A stretch of DNA of 64,000 nt from Medakamo hakoo (GCA_026636295.1 CP089459.1:744001-808000); one strand, 5' to 3'; shown: positions 52,416-63,031, counted from the first letter of the stretch. Program-made: numbers and translations. The notes: generated by a model not told the origin, from the sequence alone.

Positions 52416-54839
52416 ATGCGGGCGGCCGGTCGGACGCCGGGGCGAGGCAGCGGGTGCGTCACTTTTCCTCGCCATCATTTTTTTTTGCGTGGCCAGCGGG
52501 TCCTAGTGGCGGGCGGCACGGCGCTGGCACGCACTCCGCCACCTTGCTGCCTGCCGTGCGGGCCAGCGGATTGTCGCAGCTACCCGGAGATGCGTTGACT
52601 TGCATCCGACCACGCCGCCATCGGCGATTGCTGCGCCAGCAAGCAAGGGCGGCCGCCGGCTTTGCGGTCGCGAATTCTCTGCTGTCTCTCTCTCTCACGA
52701 CAAAACCCCGCCTCCCTCCTCTCCACTCACAACCAGCAGCCTCCCGCCCGTCGCGGCTCGGTCAGCACGCGCACGCGCACCCACAGGCGTGCCAGGTGCG
52801 TTTGGGAGAATTGGCGCACGGCCAAAATCGAAAGGAGAGGAGGCCGGCCCGCACGCCACAAACCTCGTCGGACAGCCGGACCCCTCTCAACCTCGACCAT
52901 CCCACCCACACCACAAAACACAGGCCGCCCGCCCGCCCCAGCCAAGAAAGGCGGCAAGGCTGGCAAGGGCAGCAAGGCCGCCGGCGGGGCCGACCCTGCC
53001 CCCCCACCACCCCAGCAGCAGCAGCCGTTTGCCGGCGCCGCCCCGCCGCTCCAGGTGCCGGCGCCGCCGCGCGCGCGCGGGCCCTTTGCGCCCGCCCCGC
53101 CGCCCCGCCCGTCCGCCGTCCTCGCACCCGCCGACGACGACGACGCCTTCCTGCCCGTCCGCGGCAGTCCCGAACCGTCCTCGCCGTCGTCGTCGTCGTC
53201 CTCGTCCCGTTACCTGGCGGACGAGGAGGACGACGAGGAGGTGGCGGCCGCGGCCGCGGCGGCGGGCCTGCCCCCCGACTCGGCGCCGTTCATGGACGCC
53301 GTCGTCAAGGTGTTTTGCGTGCACACGGAGCCCAACTTTTCCATGCCCTGGCAGCGCAAGCGCCAGTTCGCGTCCACGAGCACCGGCTTCATGGTCGCCG
53401 GCCCGGACGGCGAGCGGTGGCTGCTCACCAACGCGCACAGCGTCGAGTATGGCACGCAGATCAAGGTCAAGCGCCGGGGGGACGACGCCAAGTTTCTGGC
53501 GACCGTGCTGGCGTCGGGGACGGAGTGCGACATCGCGCTGCTGGCCGTCGACGACCCGGGCTTCTGGGAGGGGGCGGCGCCCCTGCACCTGGCGGCGGCC
53601 CTGCCCCGCCTCCAGGACCCGGTCGCCGTGGTCGGCTACCCCATCGGCGGCGACACCATCTCCGTCACGTCCGGCGTCGTCTCCCGCATCGAGGTCACGT
53701 CCTACGTGCACGGCTCGTCCGAGCTGCTGGGCATCCAGACGTCCGCCGCCATCAACTCCGGCAACTCGGGCGGCCCCGCCTTCAACGCGGGCGGGCAGTG
53801 CATAGGCATCGCCTTCCAGTCCATGGCCGGGTCGGACGCGGAGGGCATCGGCTACGTCATCCCCGTCCCCATCATCCGCCACTTCCTGTCCGACTACGTG
53901 CGGCACGGCACGGTGACGGGCTTCCCCGTCCTGGGCATCAAGTGGCAGCGCCTGGAGTCGGCGGCCCTGCGGTCCGCGTACGGGCTGGGCCCGCGCGACA
54001 AGGGCGTGCTCGTCCGGTCGGTCGCGCCCACCGCGGCGGCGGCGGGCGTGCTGCAGGCCGACGACGTCATCACCGCCTTTGACGGCGTGCCCGTCGCCAA
54101 CGACGGCACCGTCCTCTTCCGCACGGGCGAGCGCATCGCGTTTGGCCACCTCATCTCCCAAAAGTTCACGGGCGAGCGCGCGGCCGTGACGGTCGTGCGC
54201 GGCGGCGCGCCGCCGGCCGTCCTGGACGTCACGCTCTCGCCGCCCGCCCCCCTCGTCCCCGCCCACCTGGCGGGCGCGGACCCGGAGTACCTGGTCGTCG
54301 CGGGCGCCGTCTTCACGCCCGCGTCCGAGCCGTACCTGGCGTCCGAGTACGGCGGCGACTACCTGTCCGACTCGCCCGTCAAGCTGTTGGACAAGCTGCT
54401 GCACGGGTGGCGGGCGACGCCGGGCGAGGAGGTCGTCGTCCTGTCCCAAGTCCTGGCGTGCGATGAAGCCCTGGGCTATGAAGACCTGTGCAACGTCCAG
54501 GTCCTGCGGTGCAACGGGACGCCCGTCCACAACCTGGCCCACCTGGCGGCCCTGGTCGCGGGCGCCGACGCGGCCGCGGGCGCGTTCCTGCGCTTCGACC
54601 TGGAGTACGATGAAGTCGTCGTCCTGGACGCGGCGCGGGCGCGGGCCGCCACGGCGTCCATCCTGGCGCAGCACTCCATTCCGGCGGCCGTGTCGTCAGG
54701 GCTGGCGGCGGCGCTGCGGGAGGCGGGGGCGCCGGTCTGGCCAGACGGGCCTGGTGGTGGAAGGAGTGAGGGCGGCGGGGACGACGCGCCCGCGTCGGCG
54801 GCCGTCCCCATCTCCTCCCCGACCGCGACGCCAGCGTGA
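52416..54839 (+). CDS. DEG2: DEG2-type serine protease, chloroplast
   Basis: Exons 52416-52453, 52740-52795 and 52924-54839 give about 669 residues. DEG2 is an ATP-independent stromal HtrA protease implicated in turnover of photodamaged photosystem proteins. The protease domain starts AVVKVFCVHTEPNFSMPWQR; the catalytic triad is His in LLTNAHSVE, Asp in GTECDIALLAVDD and Ser in NSGNSGGPAFN. GYPIGGDTISVTSGVVSRIE and YVHGSSELLGIQ are DEG2-like. Two PDZ-type regions follow (GVLQADDVITAFDGVPVAND; VVVLSQVLACDEALGYEDLC). The two small 5' exons (38 and 56 nt) join in phases 2 and 1 and give the transit peptide MRAAGRTPGRGSG-LPPVAARSA. Those exons are inferred by phase, splice sites and start codon. 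Confidence 0.92.
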
Positions 54840-54912
54840 GAGCGGTGCAGGGGGGGGGGGGAGGGTGGGCGGTGGTGCGTGAAAAGAGAACAGCACGGAA
54901 GCCACAAGTTTT

Positions 54913-55908
54913 CTACTCACTCCTCTCCCGTCCGCGGTCTACGCCCCCAGCGCACGCCTCTGTCCGCCCGCTCGCCCGCCGGCGGTGAACCGTCGTCGTC
55001 GCACCGCCAGACGGCCGGACTGCTGGACTCGCCGGTCCGTCGGGCATGATGAGCGTGGGTGGCGGCGGCGGCGGCGGCCCACCGCCCTCCTCCTCCTCCT
55101 GCCACTCGCCCGGCACGCCCGCCTCGCGCAGCGCTGCGCGCAACCGCGCGTTTTCAGACACCAGCGCGTCGGCCGCCGCCCGGGCGGCCGCCGCGTCCGC
55201 GCGCGCCGCCGCCAGGCCGGCTGTCAGGGACGGGTTGTCGCCGACTGTTGCGGCGGCAAGGGCGTCTAAAGCCGGGCCTAAGGCGGCGCCCAGCGCGCGG
55301 GCGGCCGTGCCGGCCGCAGCGGCCGCGGCGCCAGGCGGCGTCGCGGTCGGGCCGACCCGCGGCGCGAGGTCGCGGCGCTGCTGGCCCTGCTGCCGCTGCT
55401 GCTGCGCCGCCTGCTGCTGGTGTTGTGCCCGCGCCGCCGCGGCCGCCGCCTTGGTCTCCGGATCATATTTCGCCAGCAGCTCGGCCGTGCGCGCGTACCT
55501 GGTCGCGTCCTTCAGGTCCGCCACCGCCCGGGCCAGGCGGGCGCGCGCGGTGCCCAGCGCGGCCGCGTCACGGGCCGCGACCGCGGACCCGACCCGCCTG
55601 CCCGCCGCCAGGACGGCCGCCGCTAGGATGGGCACGCCAAACACGGGCGCGACACATGCCGCGTGTGCCCGTGCGGACAGCGACTCCGGCGGCAAGCGCA
55701 GAGCCCAGCCGGCGAGCACGGCCGCCGCTGCCCAGGCGGACAGAGCGTACAGCCTCGCCGCCGCGCCCAGGGCCGCGCCGCGTGCGGCCCGGCGTGCGGC
55801 CCTGCTTTCTAAGGCGCGGATGTCGGCGTCCAGAGCGGCCAGCGCGCGTTCGGAGGTGGTGTAGATGTCCAAGCGCCGGCCCGGGAGGCGTGAGAGGGCG
55901 GCGCCCAT
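54913..55908 (-). CDS. LNP: Lunapark-like ER membrane protein without recognisable zinc finger
   Basis: A single exon of 331 residues. Lunapark stabilises three-way junctions of tubular ER. The N-terminus MGAALSRLPGR could be myristoylated, as in animal Lunapark. A coiled segment (ERALAALDADIRALESRAAR) precedes two membrane segments, roughly residues 50-72 (ARLYALSAWAAAAVLAGWAL) and 85-107 (VAPVFGVPILAAAVLAAG). Then comes the family block RLARAVADLKDATRYARTAE plus LLAKYDPE. After this the usual protein has a C-x-x-C zinc ribbon; here it is replaced by a Gln-rich, Ala-rich coiled coil and Pro-rich tail with no Cys pair. Assignment rests on the DLKDAT..TAELLAKYDPE block and layout. Confidence 0.7.
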   Translation of the reverse strand: MGAALSRLPGRRLDIYTTSERALAALDADIRALESRAARRAARGAALGAAARLYALSAWAAAAVLAGWALRLPPESLSARAHAACVAPVFGVPILAAAVLAAGRRVGSAVAARDAAALGTARARLARAVADLKDATRYARTAELLAKYDPETKAAAAAARAQHQQQAAQQQRQQGQQRRDLAPRVGPTATPPGAAAAAAGTAARALGAALGPALDALAAATVGDNPSLTAGLAAARADAAAARAAADALVSENARLRAALREAGVPGEWQEEEEGGGPPPPPPPTLIMPDGPASPAVRPSGGATTTVHRRRASGRTEACAGGVDRGRERSE

Positions 55909-56249
55909 GGCGCGACGGCCAGTACTGGACCGTGCTCGAGGTGAGGGTCTGGGGCGGGAGGCTGTGTGCGTGCCGAATGCGGTGCGCGGTGTTTGGGTTG
56001 TGTGCTCCGCGCGAGGGGGGAGCGGCCCTCAGAACCGCGCGCCGTCCAGCCCGGCACAGAGCGTGGCGTTCACTCGTTCCCAGAGCGGACCAGGAGCGGG
56101 ACGGAAGAGGCCGGCGTGGGAGGCCCGCGCGGCCGCTCGCGTGTGCGGGGGCGCGCGTGCGCTCGCGCAACCCAGCGCGAATGAGGGGACTGGGAGAGGC
56201 GCCCCCCCAGGCGAATGAGGGGGGGGACACTGCTGGAGCAACGTCAACA
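55909..56249. other. Spacer between Lunapark-like start and LYAR-like stop
   Basis: 341 bp with mixed GC-rich sequence and a G/C-homopolymer-rich end near the LYAR-like 3' end. It must hold the Lunapark-like promoter. I see no further gene, TATA box or repeat in it. Confidence 0.6.
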
Positions 56250-57244
56250 TCACGCCAGCCCAACTTTCCCGCCCTCCACCACAAACTTCGAGGACCCGGC
56301 CCACGCTTTTAGCGCTGCAGCTGCCGCGCCCGCATCCCCGGCCTCCAAGCCCGCAGCCGCCAACACAGCAGCCTGGAGTTTTGACACCTTGATCCGTTTT
56401 TTCGGCGCGGCCGCCGCCAGCGCGGCCAGCCCCAGCTTCTTCCATTTCGGCGCCTTCTTCTTCTTTTCCTGGGCGGCAGCGGGCGCAGCGGGAGGTGCTG
56501 GCGTCGCAGGCGGCGACGGCGCAGGCGCAGCGGCGGCAGCGGCCGCCTCAGGCTTTTCCTCCTCCTTCCCTCCGCCACCGCCGGCCGCGGCCGCTTTGGC
56601 CGCCGCGTTGGCGCGTCGCCTGTGCTTGACACCCGACGCGTGGCCCAGCAGCGTCTCCCGCGACGTGCAGGTGACGTTGCAGGCCGAACAGGCCCAGGGC
56701 GGGCGGGTGGCCAAGAATTCCAGGCCGACGGGCGTGGCGTCAGCCCGGGGGGCGGACGCCGCCGCGGACGCTGTCCCGCTTTCGCCGTCGCCGTAAAAGC
56801 CTTTGGCAGCAAAGCCGCCCGGTTTGGTGGCGCCTTTGGCGTACTTGTCATGCTCCGTCACGCACGAGTTGTGAGACTGTTTTGGTGGGCGGGGTTGCGT
56901 GGGAGGTGTGGGAGCGCGGTGTGCGGACGGATGGATGGGCGGGGAGCGGATGGAAAAGGGAGCGAGAGGAACAAAAGCGCACGCCGCGCACCTTGACCGA
57001 CACCGCGTCAAAGTGGCGGCCACAGTCGACGCAGTCGTAGCCCGACGAGTGGCAGGAGTAACCATGGGCCTGGAGCTTGGGCTGTTGGGACGGGGCGTGG
57101 AGGGGCGCAGGGAGGGAAGGGGTGAGGGGTGAGGAGGAGGGAGGCTAGGCGTTGCGGCGGCCGTCGGCTGCGGGCAAATGCGAGCACAGAAAAACGCACT
57201 TTTTTGATTGTGTCACCACATGTCTGGCACACAAACCACGGCAT
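56250..57244 (-). CDS. LYAR: LYAR-type zinc-finger nucleolar protein
   Basis: Exons 57244-57200, 57081-56992 and 56876-56250 give about 253 residues. LYAR-family proteins are nucleolar nucleic-acid-binding factors in ribosome biogenesis. The N-terminal fingers run across all three exons: MPWFVCQTCGDTIKK, PKLQAHGYSCHSSGYDCVDC and SHNSCVTEHDKYAKG. A U1-type C2H2 finger follows (WACSACNVTCTSRETLLGHA with a downstream His). The tail has Lys-rich patches (KKKKAPKWKKLG, KKRIKVSKLQ) and a SSKFVVEGGKV end, close to plant proteins of this group. All splices are phase 0. It is divergent with p23 (215 bp). Confidence 0.88.
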
Positions 57245-57459
57245 GGGGTCCAGTCCACGGCCAGGCGGGCCCGGTAGTCAGGGAAGGAAGAGGAGACGAG
57301 TGCGGGCTGGGGTGTGGACAGCCCCCACGGCGTTTTTTTTTTTTTTTGCTCGAGTGAGAGCGAGTGGAGCGACCCGCCCTCCCGCCCGCACACACTGTCA
57401 TTTCCAGAAGCAAAGCAAAGAAGAAGGAACACGCCCGCGGCACCGCCCCATCAAAAACC

Positions 57460-58667
57460 ATGGTCACCCGCCACCCCAACGTCCTGTGGGCCCAGCGCCG
57501 GGACCACGTCTACCTGACGATCGACTTGCAGGTGCGTTGGGCCTCCGCGGACAGGCTCTGCCGCGGGAGAGAGAGGTTCCGCCTGCGGAAGCGCACGCTC
57601 CGATCCTTGTGAGCGCGGCGGCGGCGACGTTTGTGGGGTGACGGAGGCTGCACGCGCGCCCACGGGCAGCCTACACCCATCCTGTGCCTGGCACAAGCGA
57701 CGGGTGGGTCAGGAAAGGGATGGCCTGTCCCGGCGGTGGCGCACAAGCCGCAGACCTTGCGCGCCTTCCATTGGCATCAGCGCAGCCGCGCGCCACGGCC
57801 CCCGCGCCCGTCCTGCAGGCCGAACCGGGGCACTCCACGCCCGCCACCCTGGGCGTCCGTGCCAGGAGCACTCGCCAGGCATGGCACAGACCTTGGATCC
57901 GGCTTGCTTCGAGCGACAGGTTGCCGACTCGGCCGACTCGGCTCGCCCACCGGCGGGCCAGCAACCCGAACACCCCACCCACACCGCCTCCCGCCCCCCC
58001 CACCCCCCACACGCCCCCCCAACAACAACGACAGGACGTCTCCAACCCGGACATCAAGCTGGGCGTCGACGGCGACGGCCACGGCACGGTCGCCTTCCGC
58101 GCCAAGGGCGAGGGCGCCGACCCGGAAGCGCACGAATACGGCTTCGACCTGACCCTGTACGGCGGCATTGACGCGGACGACGCCAAGATCGCGACGACGG
58201 CCCGCCACATCGTGCTGGCCCTGCCCAAGAAGGAGGCCGAGGGCGACGACAAGGGCAAGGCGGCCGAGGACGCCCCGAAAAAGGGCGGCGGCGAGGAGGA
58301 AGGCGGCTACTGGCCGCGCCTGCTGGCCGCGAGCGGCAAGGCGCCCGCGTTTGTGAAGGTGGACTGGGACAAGTGGGTGGACGAGGACGACGAAGCGGCG
58401 GGCGGCGGCCTGTCCGACTCGTTCGACTTTTCCTCGCTGGGCGGCATGGGCGGCGGCATGATGGGCGGCGGCGGCGGGGGCGGGTTTGACCTGGCCAGCC
58501 TGATGGGCGGCGCGGGCGGCGGCGGCGGCGCGTTCGACATGGGGTCCTTTGGCGGGGAGGAGGAGGGCGAGGAAGGCGAGGAGGGCGACGGCGACGACGA
58601 CGTGCCCGCGCCCGTGGACGCGCCCGCGGTGGCGGCGACGGCCCCCGCGGAAGAGATCACGGCCTGA
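57460..58667 (+). CDS. P23: p23 HSP90 co-chaperone (CS domain)
   Basis: Exons 57460-57531 and 58035-58667 give about 234 residues. p23 binds the ATP-bound HSP90 dimer and slows ATP hydrolysis. Exon 1 holds MVTRHPNVLWAQRRDHVYLT with the conserved LWAQR block. Exon 2 continues the CS beta sandwich (DVSNPDIKLGVDGDG, FDLTLYGGIDADDAKI, YWPRLL) and ends with KVDWDKWVDEDDE, the p23 signature. A Gly/Met-rich tail (GGMGGGMMGGGGGGGFDLAS) and an acidic stretch follow, as in plant p23-2-like forms. The phase 0 splice is at DLQ/DVSN. The 503-nt intron is long for this genome. Confidence 0.93.
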
Positions 58668-58808
58668 GGGAGGGAGGCGGGGAGGAAGGAGGTGGGTGTG
58701 CAGTGGTGTGCAATCCCACATGGCCGCTGGGCTTTTTTTTGTCTGGTGTCATCATGCACACACGCACACGGATGGGTGATCAGAAAAACACAGAGGCCTC
58801 TACACGCA

Positions 58809-60691
58809 TCAAGCCCTGCCGCCGTCCCCGCCCCCACCACCACCACCACCGGCCGCCGCCGCCGCGGCCACCTCCCGCGCCGCCTCGTCGTCGTCCGACC
58901 CGACAAACACGTGGTCCAGCGTCCTCCAGTCCAGCGCCGCCTTCCAGTAGAAGGCGTCGTCCTCCTTGCCGGGCGGGGGCAGGCACGAGTGCGGGTGAGG
59001 CGGGGGCTTGGGCTCCTCGAGCGCGGGCGGGGCGGCGGGCGTCGCGCCGCCGCCGCCGCCGCCGCCTCCATCCTCGTCGTCGCTGGCGGCCGGGCCGACC
59101 CCCGGCGGCAGGCCGCCACGGAACAGCCAGCACTCGTGCTCCACGTTTTGCAGGCGGCAGTGCACGCGCCCGGCCTTCATGAACAGCTCGGCCTCGCCCG
59201 CCCGGCTGGACAGGCGGCCGGCCGTCGCGGCGCCGCCGATGCGGCCGTCCTTGCGGGCGGCCCGCCCGGCCGCCGCCAGGTCGTCCGCGTCGACAAAGAC
59301 GCGCGTCTCCGCCCAGGCCGTCCCGCCGCGCGGGCGCGGGCCGCCGTCGCTGCCGGCCCTCTTACCGCCGGCTTTGGTCGGCGGTTCCGCGCTGCCGCGC
59401 CGGGAGCCGCCCCTGCTGCCGCCGCCGTCCTCGCCTCCACCACCACCACCACCACCACCAAGCCCGTCGGGCAGCCAGTAAATCGCCAGGATGCGGGCCC
59501 ACGACAGGAGGGGCGACCCGTCCGCGCCCAGGGCGCCCGTGTGGAAGCAGGCGCCATGTTCCCGCTCGTCGCCCGGCGTGAAAGTCCAGGCGACGGCCGG
59601 GTCGTCCCGGTCGGTGACGGTGGCCGAGGGGTAGAAGACGGCCGCGGCCGCGGCGTCGGGCCCGTGCGCGGCCGCGAGGGACAGGGCCGGGCCGGGCGGC
59701 GGGCCGTCCAGGGGCGGGCCGTGCAAGGTCACGCGAGCTTCAGCATCGGGCGAAAAAGGCGCGGCCGTGTCGACGGAGACGGGCCCCGCGCCCGGCGGGC
59801 GCCGGCGCGGCGGGTGCTTGAGCGGCTTGGGCGGGCGGGGCGCCAGGCGCCGCGCCTCGGGCGCCGGCCCCAACACGCCGCCGCACGCCGGCCGGGCAGC
59901 GTTGGTGGACCCGCCCCGCCGCCACCCGGGCCCGCCCGCCCAGGCGTCCGCGCCGCCGCCCTCCTCGGCGAGCGCCAGCAGCCGCCGGACGTGGCCGCCG
60001 GACCGGGCGCCGACCGCGGTGGCAATCTCGCCCCACCCCCGCCGCGCGGCGCGCGCGGCGCGGACGAACTCCAGCTCGGCGTCCGTCAACCCGCCCCCGA
60101 ATGGAGGGGGTGGCGGGTACGACAGGACGTCCGGGCGGGGCAGGGGCGGGGGCGGGCCCGCCGCGGGCGGCGGCGGGGGCGGGTGGTGACTCACACAGGG
60201 TGGAGCGGGCACGGCGCCCGCGCTGCCCGCCGCTTCTGCCGCTTCCGCCGCGGCCGCGGCCTTGCCGCGCCGGGCCGCCGCGCTGCCCTGGGCAAACGCT
60301 TCGGGCGGCGGCGGCAGGTTCAGGCCGGCGAGGGTGGCCGGGTCGCCGCGCGTGGCTGGGGTGGTGTGGGGGGCGGGTGTGGGGCGGGGGGGTGAGTGCT
60401 GCTGCGTGGGAACAGGCAGGCACGCCTGATGTTTCCGCCCCCCCCCCCTCCCGACCTCCTGTCCTCACCCAGGAACCGGGCCGCGTGCAGCAAGTGCCCG
60501 CACACCAGGCTGCGCGGCGGCCGCGCGGCCGGCGGCAGGGGCGCGGACCCGAACCAGGCGGCGCCGGCGTCGGCCGCCGCGTTGAACGGGCCGAGGAGCG
60601 ACGCGGGCGCGTGCAAGGCGGGCGGCCAGGCCGACGCGGTCGTCGGCGAGGCGGCGGACGCGCCGCCGCGGCGGGCGCGTTTGCGGCCCAT
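58809..60691 (-). CDS. Unrecognised protein, possibly nuclear, with a SANT-like segment
   Basis: Exons 60691-60469 and 60355-58809 give about 589 residues. I do not recognise the family. The start MGRKRARRGGASAASPTTAS looks like a nuclear signal. Exon 2 begins with a Pro/Ala-rich stretch, then LTDAELEFVRAARAARRGWG followed by EIATAVGARSGGHVRRLL, which resembles a SANT/Myb helix-turn-helix. Midway come SATVTDRDDPAVAWTFTPGD, GSPLLSWARILAIYWLPDG, AETRVFVDADDLAAAGRAAR and VHCRLQNVEHECWLFRGGLP, beta-rich blocks that could be a divergent BAH-like or similar chromatin domain. DDAFYWKAALDWRTLDHVFVG stands near the end. The splice is phase 1 (G + CC). The conserved-looking aromatic blocks and clean intron argue that it is real. 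Confidence 0.6.
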
Positions 60692-60993
60692 CCTCCCTGG
60701 CGGGGTGGGGGGAAGAGCCTCGGCCGCTCGGCCCCTGTGGGCGGCCGGGCGCGAGTGTGCGTGCGTGGCCCCGGGCGGGCCGCTTTTGCGCGAGCGTGCC
60801 GCCAAAGAAGGAATGGTCTCTGTGTGCGGCCTGCACCACCCACACCCCCTCCCTGTCACACGCTGCGAACACACACAAGACAAAAAACACACAACAACCA
60901 GGGGCGACAGACCTGCTGCTCTGTCGGCACAAAGCACACGCCACCCCCTTCTGCACGCGCACCCACACCCACACCTGCACACGCTCAGCAGCC
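60692..60993. promoter_or_regulatory. Divergent promoter region, unrecognised gene / TOM20
   Basis: 302 bp between outward-facing starts, with CA-rich tracts close to the TOM20 start (about 60838-60900). No TATA box was seen and no other gene is supported. Confidence 0.55.
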
Positions 60994-62526
60994 ATGGAGG
61001 GCCTGAGCCGGGAGGAGATTGAACGGTGCGCGCGTGTTGTGTGTGGGGGGCGCGGACAGGCAGGCGCGAGGGTGGTGAGGCCGTGCGCACGACGTCCCAC
61101 GGCCCCCTCCTGCGCCTGCCGCCCATCTGTCCTGGGTCTCTGGGATGCCGCGGACGGTCCGCGATTGGGCTGGGCGCCGTGAGGCGCCGTTTGCCGTGCG
61201 TCAGCAGCGGCCGTGGCAGGGCGGGCACCGATGCCGCGGGCCCCAAGGAGCGAGAAACGCCGCCGCCGGCCGCGCTTGCCATGGCCGGCACTGCTGTTTT
61301 TCTTGTGCGCGTGCTGCTTTGAGCCACGCCCGTTCCGCTGGCATGGAGCGGACGAATGCGCGCGCGGTCCCAGGGGTCGCGGCCGCCGAGGGCGAGAGGT
61401 GGCGATGGGAAAACACCGCGGTGCTCTTTTTTTGCTTGCACGCGCAGGAAGACAAGGGAACGCCTGCGCCCGCGGCCATCCACTCACACAGCCGATGGGA
61501 GTGGCGTCCGTCTCGCCCAGCGGGCGTGGCGGCTTGGCGCGTTTAGGGTTGTACGGTGGATGGAAACGATTGGGCAGCAGTCTCCACTCGGCCTCCACTC
61601 CACTCACTCCCCACCCGTTCCGCCCCCCCACACACCACTCACAGGCTCATGTTTTTCGAGCAGGCCCGCGAGCACGCGGAGCGGGACTGCGAGAAAAACC
61701 CGCAGGACACGCAGGTAGGCTTCAAGAGGGAGGCGGGTGGTGGGTTGGGCGTTGGGCTTTCCGTGCCCGCCCTCACCCCTCACCCATCCATCCACTCGCA
61801 CACTCGCCCTCACGCCCGCCCTCCCCACTCCCCACCTCCACACACCACCCCGCCCGCGCGCAGGCCCTGACCCGGTGGGGCGGCGCCCTGTTGGAGCTGG
61901 CCCACTTTTGCCAGGGTGGCGAGGCGTATGAGAAGATCCAGGACGTGCGTGACGACGATTATTGATTGGAGAGAGAGGAGGGGGTGAGGGTGTGGTGGCC
62001 GCGCGCGGCGCTCACGGCTCACCTCCCCCCCCACACCCACACACCCCGCACACACCCCCAGGCCATCTCCAAGTTTGACGCCGCCCTGGCCATCGACCCC
62101 GCCAAGCACGACGCCCTGTGGTGCTTGGGCAACGCCTACACCTCGCAAGGCTTCCTGACGGCGGACGGCGACGCGGCGGGCGCCCTCTTTGCGCGCGCGG
62201 CGGGCTGCTTCGAGCGGGCGGTGGAGGCCGACCCCACGAGCGAGGTGTACAAGAAAGCCCTGGAAATGACGGCCAAGGCGCCGGCCCTGCACGCCGAGCT
62301 GCAGAAGCAGCTGGCCGCGTCCGCGGCGGCGGGCGGCGGGGGGATGATGGGCGGCGGCGGCGGCGGCGGCGGCGGCGGCCCGCGCGGTGGCGGCGGCGGC
62401 GGCGGCCGCGGCGGCGGCGGCCAGGCCGACGCGTCGTCCGAGTTTTGGTTTGACGTGGCGGGCTGGGTCGTCCTGGCGGCCGTCGTGGCGGGGATTGCGT
62501 TTGCCGCGCACAAAGGGGCAAAGTGA
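60994..62526 (+). CDS. TOM20: Mitochondrial import receptor TOM20, plant type
   Basis: Exons 60994-61025, 61645-61714, 61864-61944 and 62062-62526 give about 215 residues. Plant TOM20 is a tail-anchored presequence receptor unrelated by topology to animal TOM20. Blocks: LMFFEQAREHAERDCEKNPQ, ALTRWGGALLELAHFCQG, AISKFDAALAIDPAKHDALW, CLGNAYTSQGFLT and the TPR-like FERAVEADPTSEVYKKALEM with TAKAPALHAELQKQ. The C-terminus after a Gly-run has the anchor FWFDVAGWVVLAAVVAGIAF followed by a short Lys tail. The three introns join in phases 2, 0 and 0 at positions that reproduce plant TOM20. Intron 1 is 619 nt and contains a perfect small hairpin (CGCGGAC/GTCCGCG). The presence of this receptor supports Viridiplantae origin. 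Confidence 0.94.
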
Positions 62527-63031
62527 AGGGAGGGAAGGGGGTGGGGTGGGGTGGGGGGTCGGCCCTGCGCGCTCTGTCAAAACCACAAACTTTTTCGAGT
62601 GGGGGGTAGCACCATGCTGCTCGTCTGTCCTTGTCTGGTCTGGGTGTGGCGTGCTGGCGGCCGCCGGGGGAAATGGCATGGACGCTGCGCTGGAGGGGCA
62701 GGGGAGGGAGGGAGGGAGGGGGGTAGTGTGGGGGGATGTGATGGCTTTTTCGCGCGCGCGCGAAAAAGCCATCACATCCAGCCTCGGGCCGCCATTCAAC
62801 GACCTCCCTTGTCTCCCTGCTCCATGCGCCATCCTTGGCACGTATCTTCGGCACCCATTGAGGTGGCGGGCGGACGGCAAGGGCCACTGGCCAGCCCGGC
62901 CGCCGCCCACAACCGCCGTCGGTTTGGACACTGACCCGGGCAGGCTGCTTGATATGTTCCCTGAAATACATGTTTCATCAACAAGCAAAGCAATTCGAAT
63001 CGAGAAATCGTTAGAAGCGAACGCTTCAAGC
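62527..63031. other. Spacer TOM20 to tRNA-Gly
   Basis: 505 bp with no protein frame I can support. It contains GGGA-rich sequence, the 46-bp palindrome (separate entry), and from about 62951 an unusually AT-rich 80-bp segment directly 5' of the tRNA with CAACAAGCAAAGCAA, like the CAA start motifs of plant tRNA genes, and a small perfect hairpin at 63014-63027. Confidence 0.65.
62734..62779. repeat. Perfect 46-bp palindrome with a (CG)6 centre
   Basis: Arms 62734-62750 (GGATGTGATGGCTTTTT) and 62763-62779 are exact reverse complements; the 12 bases between them are alternating CG and self-complementary. There is no spacer, so the whole element is one perfect palindrome. It lies in non-coding DNA 253 bp before the tRNA. 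Confidence 0.97.

Noticed and set aside
52600-52795. DEG2 beginning at a TTG codon near 52600
   Set aside because: No ATG in that frame; the 38-nt exon at 52416 supplies an ATG with matching phase.
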